Of a stretch of DNA of 64,000 bases, positions 58,398-64,000 are shown one piece after another (the stretch's first letter is position 1; every line of letters starts with the position of its first letter). The position numbers and the translations under genes were made by a program. The stretch comes from Mesorhizobium sp. Pch-S (lineage in GTDB: Bacteria > Pseudomonadota > Alphaproteobacteria > Rhizobiales > Rhizobiaceae): positions 5,603,501 through 5,667,500 of the forward strand of contig NZ_CP029562.1 in assembly GCF_004136315.1 (NCBI RefSeq). The letters run 5' to 3'. Below the pieces are notes generated by a model. The model searched no databases, was not told the origin of the DNA, and worked only from the letters and a program-made list of their open reading frames with translations.

Positions 58398-58981
58398 CCT
58401 TTTGCCCCGATCCTGCCCTCTGTTCCGGCCCTCAGTCGCTCGATGTTGGCGCGGTGCTTGTAGAAGATCAGCACGCTCATCAGCGCGAACGCCAGCGCAT
58501 ATTGCGCGTGGCCGAAGAAGAACAGCGCCACGGGTACGACGATGCAGGCGACAAGTGCTGCCAGGGACGAATAACGGAACAACACCGCCATCGCGAGCCA
58601 GACGGCAGCAAAGATCAGAGCTACCTGCCAGGCAAGGCCGATCAGGACGCCGAGATAGGTGGCAACACCTTTGCCGCCCTTGAAGCCAAGCCAGACCGGG
58701 AAGATGTGTCCGATGAAGGCACCAGCGCCAGCCAGTGCCCCAGCTTCCGTGCCGTACCGCGCGAAGACCAATGCCGGGATCGTGCCTTTCAGCGCATCGA
58801 GGACCAGCGTTGCAGCGGCCAGACCCTTGTTGCCGGTGCGCAGCACGTTGGTGGCGCCGATGTTGCCGGAGCCGATGCTGCGCACATCGCCGAGACCGGC
58901 GGCGCGGGTCAGAAGCAGGCCGAAAGGGATCGATCCGCACAGATAACCGATGATCGGCGCGAGAATGGAAATCAGCTGCAT
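58394..58981 (-). CDS. plsY: Glycerol-3-phosphate acyltransferase PlsY
   Basis: A 195-residue polytopic protein. [35 protein letters not shown] and [12 protein letters not shown] are the three PlsY motifs. It transfers acyl from acyl-phosphate to glycerol-3-phosphate, the first step of phospholipid synthesis, in the inner membrane. Coupled to dprA. Confidence 0.95.
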   Translation of the reverse strand: MQLISILAPIIGYLCGSIPFGLLLTRAAGLGDVRSIGSGNIGATNVLRTGNKGLAAATLVLDALKGTIPALVFARYGTEAGALAGAGAFIGHIFPVWLGFKGGKGVATYLGVLIGLAWQVALIFAAVWLAMAVLFRYSSLAALVACIVVPVALFFFGHAQYALAFALMSVLIFYKHRANIERLRAGTEGRIGAKG

Positions 58982-59014
58982 TGCTCCCCCGTTGCCTCGC
59001 GCCTCCGGAGGCCG

Positions 59015-60301
59015 CTAGGCGGAAAACACTGTGCGGCCCGCGACCAGTGTTTGCAAGACCTTGCCTTGAAGACGCGCGCCTTCGAAACAGGTGTTCTTCG
59101 AGCGCGAACGAATGCCGGCTTCGCTCACGATCCAGGGCTCGTCGAGGTCGACGAGAATGAGATCCGCGGGTGCGCCGGGCTTCAGCGTGCCGCCGGGCAA
59201 GCCAAACAATCGGGCAGGGGCCGTCGAAAGCACCTCGACCAGCCTCAAGAGCGACAGATCCTCGTTGTGATAGAGGCGCAGGGCGACGGAAAGCAGCGTT
59301 TCGAGCCCGACGGCACCAGCTGCCGCATCCGCGAACGGCAGGCGCTTGGTGTCGACATCCTGCGGGTCGTGCGAGGAAACGGTGATATCGATCGTGCCAT
59401 CCTTCAACGCCTCGATCATGGCCAGCCGGTCTTCTTCAAGGCGCAGAGGCGGCGCCAGACGGAAGAAGGTGCGGTATTGCCCGACGTCGTTTTCGTTGAG
59501 CGCCAGATTGTGGATGGCGACACCCGCCGTCACCTTGGCGCCGTCCGCCTTGGCACGGGCAATCGCGGCGGCCGATATCGCTGTCGAAATCTTGGCGGCG
59601 TGGTAGTTGCCTTTGGTCAGTCGGGCGAGCGCCAGATCGCGCTCCAGCGGAATCAGTTCAGCTTCGCGCGGAATGCCGGACAGGCCGAGCCAGCTGGCAT
59701 AAAGCCCCTCGTTCATCACACCGGCCGAAGCGAGGTCCGCATCCTGCGTCTCATGCGCGATCACCGCGCCGAAGTCGCGGGCGTAGGTGAGCGCCCGCCG
59801 CATCACCAGCGCATTGGCTATGGTGTGACGGCCGTCGGTGAAGGCAACGGCGCCGGCCTCGCGCAGCAGGCCGAATTCGGTCATCTCGCGGCCGTGCAGG
59901 CCCTTGGTAACCGCTGCCGCAGGGAAAACATTGACACTTGCCGTTTCACGGGCGGTGCGAAGCACGAACTCCACCAGTGCCACCGTGTCGATCGTCGGAT
60001 CGGTATCGGGCATCATGACCAGCGAGGTGATGCCGCCGGCTGCCGCCGCCTGGCTTGCCGAGTGGATGGTTTCGCGGTGTTCGCCACCGGGTTCACCGAT
60101 GAAAACGCGCGAATCGATCAGGCCGGGAAGGATCGCCTTGCCGGCGCAGTCGACGAGTTTCGCTCCTTCGGGGATGCCTTGGTTCAGGGCGTCAGCGCCG
60201 GCGGCTGCGATCGTCCTGCCGTCAACGATGACGGTGCCGATTTCATCGATGCCGCGTGAAGGGTCGACGATGCGGGCACGCTGAAAAACCGTCATGGTCA
60301 T
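59015..60301 (-). CDS. pyrC: Dihydroorotase-like protein, metal site lost
   Basis: A 428-residue amidohydrolase-fold protein. The overall length, [10 protein letters not shown] and [17 protein letters not shown] match dihydroorotase. The usual D-x-H-x-H metal motif is replaced by DSRVFIGEP, and the late T-D-H-A-P-H motif by SSHDPQD. So it is probably an inactive dihydroorotase (PyrC'/PyrX type), which in other bacteria is a structural partner of aspartate transcarbamoylase. It overlaps pyrB by 4 nt. An active pyrC should be elsewhere. Confidence 0.85.
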   Translation of the reverse strand: MTMTVFQRARIVDPSRGIDEIGTVIVDGRTIAAAGADALNQGIPEGAKLVDCAGKAILPGLIDSRVFIGEPGGEHRETIHSASQAAAAGGITSLVMMPDTDPTIDTVALVEFVLRTARETASVNVFPAAAVTKGLHGREMTEFGLLREAGAVAFTDGRHTIANALVMRRALTYARDFGAVIAHETQDADLASAGVMNEGLYASWLGLSGIPREAELIPLERDLALARLTKGNYHAAKISTAISAAAIARAKADGAKVTAGVAIHNLALNENDVGQYRTFFRLAPPLRLEEDRLAMIEALKDGTIDITVSSHDPQDVDTKRLPFADAAAGAVGLETLLSVALRLYHNEDLSLLRLVEVLSTAPARLFGLPGGTLKPGAPADLILVDLDEPWIVSEAGIRSRSKNTCFEGARLQGKVLQTLVAGRTVFSA

Positions 60302-61263
60302 GCGCCGCGTCCTTCCTGGTTGCGACGCGGGTCGAGCAGCGCTTCCATCACCGCCATGCGCACGGCGACGCCCATCTCGACCTGTTCCTGGATGACGCTC
60401 TGCGGCCCGTCTGCAACCTCGGAAGCAATCTCCACGCCGCGGTTCATCGGTCCCGGGTGCATAACCAGCGCGTCGTCCTTGGCAGCCTTCAGCTTTTCGG
60501 CGTCAAGGCCGAAATAGCGGAAGTATTCACGCACCGAAGGCACGAAGGCACCCTCCATGCGCTCACGCTGCAGGCGAAGCATCATGACGACATCGGCATC
60601 CTTCAAACCTTCGGCCATGGAGCGGGCCACGATGACGCCCATGCGCTCGATGCCGGAAGGCAGCAGCGTCGAAGGTGCGACCACGCGCACCTGGGCGCCT
60701 AATGCATTCAGCAGGATGATGTTGGAGCGCGCGACACGCGAATGCAGGATGTCACCACAGATCGCCACGATCAGCTTTGACAGCGGGCCCTTGGCGCGGC
60801 GGATGGTGAGTGCGTCGAGCAGCGCCTGGGTGGGATGCTCATGCGTACCGTCGCCGGCATTGACCACCGAACATCCGACTTTCTGTGCCAGCAGTGCCGC
60901 AGCGCCCGCCGACTGGTGACGGATGATCAGGATGTCGGGGCGCATCGCGTTCAACGTGATCGCGGTGTCGATCAGCGTCTCGCCCTTTTTCACCGAGGAC
61001 GATGCGACCGACATGTTCATGACGTCGGCGCCGAGCCTTTTTCCGGCAAGTTCGAAGGAGGACTGCGTGCGCGTCGATGCTTCGTAGAACAGGTTGATCT
61101 GGGTACGCCCGCGCAGCGTCGAGGTCTTCTTCTCGGACTGGCGCGAAATCGCCACTGCGCGGTCGGCGCGGTCCAGAAGAATCTCGATGTCGGCGGGGGA
61201 AAGGTCGCTTATGCCCAGAAGATGGCGGTGCGGAAACAGCGGAAGGGACGAAGCGTCTGTCAT
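60298..61263 (-). CDS. pyrB: Aspartate carbamoyltransferase catalytic subunit
   Basis: A 321-residue protein. [20 protein letters not shown] is the carbamoyl phosphate loop, HPTQALLD the second signature, and [15 protein letters not shown] the aspartate domain loop. Catalyses carbamoyl phosphate plus aspartate to carbamoyl aspartate. First gene of the leftward pyrB-pyrC'-plsY-dprA unit. Confidence 0.95.
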   Translation of the reverse strand: MTDASSLPLFPHRHLLGISDLSPADIEILLDRADRAVAISRQSEKKTSTLRGRTQINLFYEASTRTQSSFELAGKRLGADVMNMSVASSSVKKGETLIDTAITLNAMRPDILIIRHQSAGAAALLAQKVGCSVVNAGDGTHEHPTQALLDALTIRRAKGPLSKLIVAICGDILHSRVARSNIILLNALGAQVRVVAPSTLLPSGIERMGVIVARSMAEGLKDADVVMMLRLQRERMEGAFVPSVREYFRYFGLDAEKLKAAKDDALVMHPGPMNRGVEIASEVADGPQSVIQEQVEMGVAVRMAVMEALLDPRRNQEGRGA

Positions 61264-61428
61264 CTCAAGGCGCTGCTATAGGGCGGGCGCGGGCTACCCG
61301 CAAGCGCCTCAATCGGAAAGCGCATCTTTCCACCGGTATTTTCATCGCCTCTACGCGACAGCTTCGTTATAAACCCGGCAGCGGTTCCGGATTCGAGCAG
61401 CAAACGGAACCGATGTGAAAGGGAAAGC

Positions 61429-63060
61429 GTGGCCGACGACGTGATGAACCAGCCGCCACCACTTGCCGGTGGCAATGCCTGGCGAGGTGATCCACTGCTG
61501 ATCCAGCTGGCGGAGCGATTCTCGGAGCCGGTGCGCAAGGACCTGGATCAGCTCGGCCGTTTCGTGCTGACCCAGGAAGCGCAGGATCTGGCGCGGCTCG
61601 TCAACATCGAAACGCCAAAGCTCAGGACCCATGACCGGCAGGGGCGGCGTATCGACCTGGTGGAATTCCATCCGGCCTATCACGCACTGATGCGCCGTTC
61701 GGTTGCCAACGGTCTGCACTCTTCCGTGTGGGAAAACGGTGAAACCGAGATCGGTCGTCGCCATCAGGTGCGCGCAGCCCGGTTCTACCTGACGGCGGAA
61801 CTTGAGACCGGCCACCTGTGCCCGATCACCATGACCAACGCTTCGCTTGCAGCCCTGATGGCCAATCCGAAGATCTTCCGGGAGTGGGCACCGCGGGTCA
61901 CCACGCGGAAGTACGACCAGGCGCAGAAGCCGCCTGTCGAGAAGACCGGCCTGACGCTCGGCATGGGCATGACCGAAAAACAGGGCGGCACCGATGTCCG
62001 CGCCAATGTCACCAAGGCAGAGCGCGCAGGTTCCAGCGGCTTTTACCGCCTGTCCGGACACAAATGGTTCATGTCGGCGCCGATGTCGGATGCCTTCCTG
62101 GTGCTGGCACAGGCTTCGGAAGGACTGTCCTGCTTCCTGGTGCCGCGTATTCTCGGCGATGGTTCAGGCAATGGCTTCCGCTTCCAGCGCCTGAAGGACA
62201 AACTCGGCAACCGCTCCAACGCTTCCTCGGAGGTCGAGTTCGAGAATGCCATTGGCGAGATGGTTGGCGAACCGGGACAAGGCATCAAGACCATCATGGA
62301 CATGGTCACGCTGACCCGCCTGGACTGCGCGGTCGCTTCCGCCGCGATCATGCGTGCGGGGCTGGCAGAAGCCGTTCACCATGCACGCCATCGCAAGGTG
62401 TTTGGCGCGAATCTGATCGATCAATCGCTGATGCAGCGCGTTCTAGCTGACATGGCGCTCGACGTCGCAGCGGCAACTGCACTGTCGTTTCGCCTGGCGC
62501 GATCCTTTGACGAGGCGGCGGCGGACCGGGGTGAGGCGGCTTTCGCAAGAGCCATGACGCCCGTTGTAAAATATTGGGTCTGCAAGATTGCACCCTCGTT
62601 GCTTTACGAGGCGATGGAGTGCCTGGGTGGCAACGGATATGTCGAGGAAGCACCGCTGGCGCGCTATTACCGGGAGGCGCCGGTCAACGCCATCTGGGAA
62701 GGTTCCGGCAATGTCATGGCGCTGGACGTTTTGCGCGTGCTTGGACGGGCGCCGGCCCTGTTCGAGGAAGTGCTGGCGGGTATCGACCGTGATCTCGGTG
62801 CCAACGGACATGGCACGATCAGTGTTCTGAAGGCTGCCATGCAGGTGGCTTCGACGGATGAAGGCTCCGCCCGGTTGCTGACGGAGCAACTGGCTCTGGC
62901 TGCTGCTGCGGCGGAATTGAAGCGACTGGGGGCGGGGCGGATCGCCGATGCCTTCATAGAAACGCGGCTGGCCGGGCAATGGCGCAACACCTACGGCATG
63001 CTCGATTCACGCCACGATGCTCGCATGATCTTGGACACGCTTTATCCGGTGACCAGCTAG
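61429..63060 (+). CDS. aidB: AidB-like acyl-CoA dehydrogenase
   Basis: A 543-residue protein with a GTG start. It has the length and pattern of AidB (541 residues in E. coli): NQPPPLAGGNAW at the N-terminus, MGMTEKQGGTDVRAN (FAD loop), LSGHKWFMSAPMSDAFLV, and AMECLGGNGYVEE with NAIWEGSGNVMALDVLR. AidB is linked to the adaptive response to alkylation and has weak isovaleryl-CoA dehydrogenase activity. The gene diverges from pyrB. Confidence 0.88.
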   Translation: MADDVMNQPPPLAGGNAWRGDPLLIQLAERFSEPVRKDLDQLGRFVLTQEAQDLARLVNIETPKLRTHDRQGRRIDLVEFHPAYHALMRRSVANGLHSSVWENGETEIGRRHQVRAARFYLTAELETGHLCPITMTNASLAALMANPKIFREWAPRVTTRKYDQAQKPPVEKTGLTLGMGMTEKQGGTDVRANVTKAERAGSSGFYRLSGHKWFMSAPMSDAFLVLAQASEGLSCFLVPRILGDGSGNGFRFQRLKDKLGNRSNASSEVEFENAIGEMVGEPGQGIKTIMDMVTLTRLDCAVASAAIMRAGLAEAVHHARHRKVFGANLIDQSLMQRVLADMALDVAAATALSFRLARSFDEAAADRGEAAFARAMTPVVKYWVCKIAPSLLYEAMECLGGNGYVEEAPLARYYREAPVNAIWEGSGNVMALDVLRVLGRAPALFEEVLAGIDRDLGANGHGTISVLKAAMQVASTDEGSARLLTEQLALAAAAAELKRLGAGRIADAFIETRLAGQWRNTYGMLDSRHDARMILDTLYPVTS

Positions 63061-63346
63061 AGCAATTGCCGCCTGGCGACCCGCGCAACACATGACCTCG
63101 CGTCCGCCTAATGCAGAACGGGCAATCCGTTATCCACAGGAAGGCATCCAGCTTCCGGCTGTTAACCCTAACAAATGGTTTCCATTGCGATCGCGGGCGG
63201 CAAGTCCCACTGTCTTTATTCGATTGCAGGAAGACCATGCGCCATACACCGCAACTGCTCGCAAGCCTTAGGAGAACCGCCAGCCAGGCGGTCGTGGCTC
63301 GCGCATGCGCGGATTTCTGGGGCCTTGTGGCAGGAAGGGCGGGCTG

Positions 63347-63688
63347 ATGCGCGCCTTGCTGCTGTTGTGGATCGCACCGCTTGTTCTGTTCTGGGGCTGG
63401 TACTTCCTGTCGCTCAACGACATGAATTTCGGCTACGTCATGCTCAGCCGCCAACTGCATGACCTGATTTTCCAGCTTTATGGCGAGATGCTCGGCATCG
63501 ATCCTGCACTGATCCCGGGCATGATCGCCAAGGCCTGCGTCTTTGATTCCTTCCTGGTGGCGGGCATTGTCGCTTTCCGTCGCCGCCGCCAGATTTCTGC
63601 TTGGTGGCACCGGCAACGCTCCGTTCGGCCACCACTCAACCGGATCGAGCGAGTGTCCTCAGACGGTCCAAGGCTCCCTGCAGAATAA
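63347..63688 (+). CDS. Small membrane protein (DUF6105-like)
   Basis: A 113-residue protein with an N-terminal transmembrane segment ([20 protein letters not shown]), then [20 protein letters not shown] and a second hydrophobic stretch, and a basic tail. It recurs next to ruvX in related genomes as I recall. Its end overlaps ruvX by 53 bp, tail to tail. Confidence 0.7.
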   Translation: MRALLLLWIAPLVLFWGWYFLSLNDMNFGYVMLSRQLHDLIFQLYGEMLGIDPALIPGMIAKACVFDSFLVAGIVAFRRRRQISAWWHRQRSVRPPLNRIERVSSDGPRLPAE

Positions 63689-64000
63689 AGGCGGCAGCGG
63701 CGGAATCGATGCGGGTTTCGCGTTTGCGGCGCGAGACATCCATCTCGAGCAGCACACGCTCCGCCGCAACGGTCGACAGCCGCTCATCCCAGAAAATGAA
63801 GGGCAGCGGCTGAGCGGTGCCATGTTGCGCACGAAGGCGCGCGACTTCTGCGCTCGCGGCCCTTCGGATCCGTCCATGTTGACGGGCAGGCCGATAACGA
63901 TCGCGACGACATTGTCCCTGGCGAGAAGACCAAGCAAGGCAGCGGCGTCGATCGAGAACTTCTTGCGCATGATCACGGGGCGGGGGTGTGCGAAGGAAAG
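63636..64000 (-). CDS. ruvX: RuvX/YqgF Holliday junction resolvase, partial, frameshifted
   Basis: Only the C-terminal part is in the window. Minus-strand translation from 64000 gives [16 protein letters not shown], the RuvX signature. After NMA (near 63820) the frame breaks; in another frame it continues [40 protein letters not shown] to a TGA at 63636. One missing base explains both parts. RuvX is usually needed (16S rRNA 5' end maturation), so an assembly error is likely. Confidence 0.8.
   Translation of the reverse strand, partial: FLRTPPPRDHAQEVLDRRRCLAWSSRQGQCRRDRYRPARQHGRIRRAASAEVARLRAQHGTAQPLPFIFWDERLSTVAAERVLLEMDVSRRKRETRIDSAAAAFILQGALDRLRTLARSG

Noticed and set aside
58454..60259. 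601-codon open frame on the plus strand opposite plsY and pyrC
   Set aside because: It mirrors two confidently identified host genes and has shadow-type composition; high GC keeps the antisense frame open.
63130..63138. DnaA box TTATCCACA
   Set aside because: A single exact match without clustered boxes, AT-rich unwinding region or replication gene; likely chance.
63237..63347. 36-codon frame upstream of the small membrane protein gene
   Set aside because: It overlaps the next ATG but has no ribosome site and no protein-like pattern beyond short length.

Overview
The window is chromosomal DNA of an alphaproteobacterium, probably of the order Hyphomicrobiales (Mesorhizobium/Phyllobacterium-like). 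The grounds are the high-GC coding style, three rhizobia-typical DUF982 genes, a GAAC-N7-GAAC SOS box, and the host neighbourhood at the right end (NDUFS4-like ETC complex I subunit, tRNA-Arg, dprA-plsY-pyrC-pyrB, aidB, ruvX). This is inferred from recognisable families; no database search was run.

Positions 1 to about 55163 look like one temperate siphophage-type prophage whose left end, and presumably its integrase, lies outside the window. Region 1 (1-3100) carries lysogeny cargo, including a proteasome-like threonine hydrolase. Region 2 (2593-3340) is a CI/Cro-type switch. Region 3 (3333-20150) is the rightward early operon: ParB-like protein, small HTH proteins, a helicase-methyltransferase fusion, a RuvC-like resolvase, a cytosine methyltransferase with a large internal repeat, a DnaB-like helicase, a DnaA-C-like protein and a zinc ribbon. 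Leftward cargo genes (three DUF982 proteins, membrane proteins) are interspersed. Region 4 (20210-41997) is packaging and structure: terminases, DUF4055 portal, scaffold, P22-like coat, head-tail connectors, tail tube, tail chaperones with a canonical -1 frameshift site, tape measure, NlpC/P60, J-like tip protein and a beta-helix tail spike. Three cargo genes interrupt it.

Region 5 (42025-45948) is accessory: an RHH regulator with a DUF6338-like membrane protein, divergent from an operon of three small proteins with twin-arginine signals, then a conserved phage gene pair of unknown function. Region 6 (46085-47890) is the lysis cassette (lambda R-like endolysin, overlapping spanin-like pair, holin-like protein), bounded by two strong terminators. 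Region 7 (47952-55044) is a right-arm cargo zone with a pentapeptide protein, a leftward operon headed by an SOS box and containing an SRAP protease-like gene, and a second beta-helix protein.

The prophage ends at 55164-55205 in the 5' half of a tRNA-Pro(TGG) gene on the minus strand. To the right is host DNA: ETC complex I subunit, tRNA-Arg(TCT), small hypotheticals, dprA, plsY, a dihydroorotase-like gene lacking its metal-binding histidines, pyrB, aidB, a small membrane protein and the 3' part of ruvX. Two genes expected to be intact (tail tube, ruvX) each carry an apparent single-base deletion, so assembly errors should be considered.
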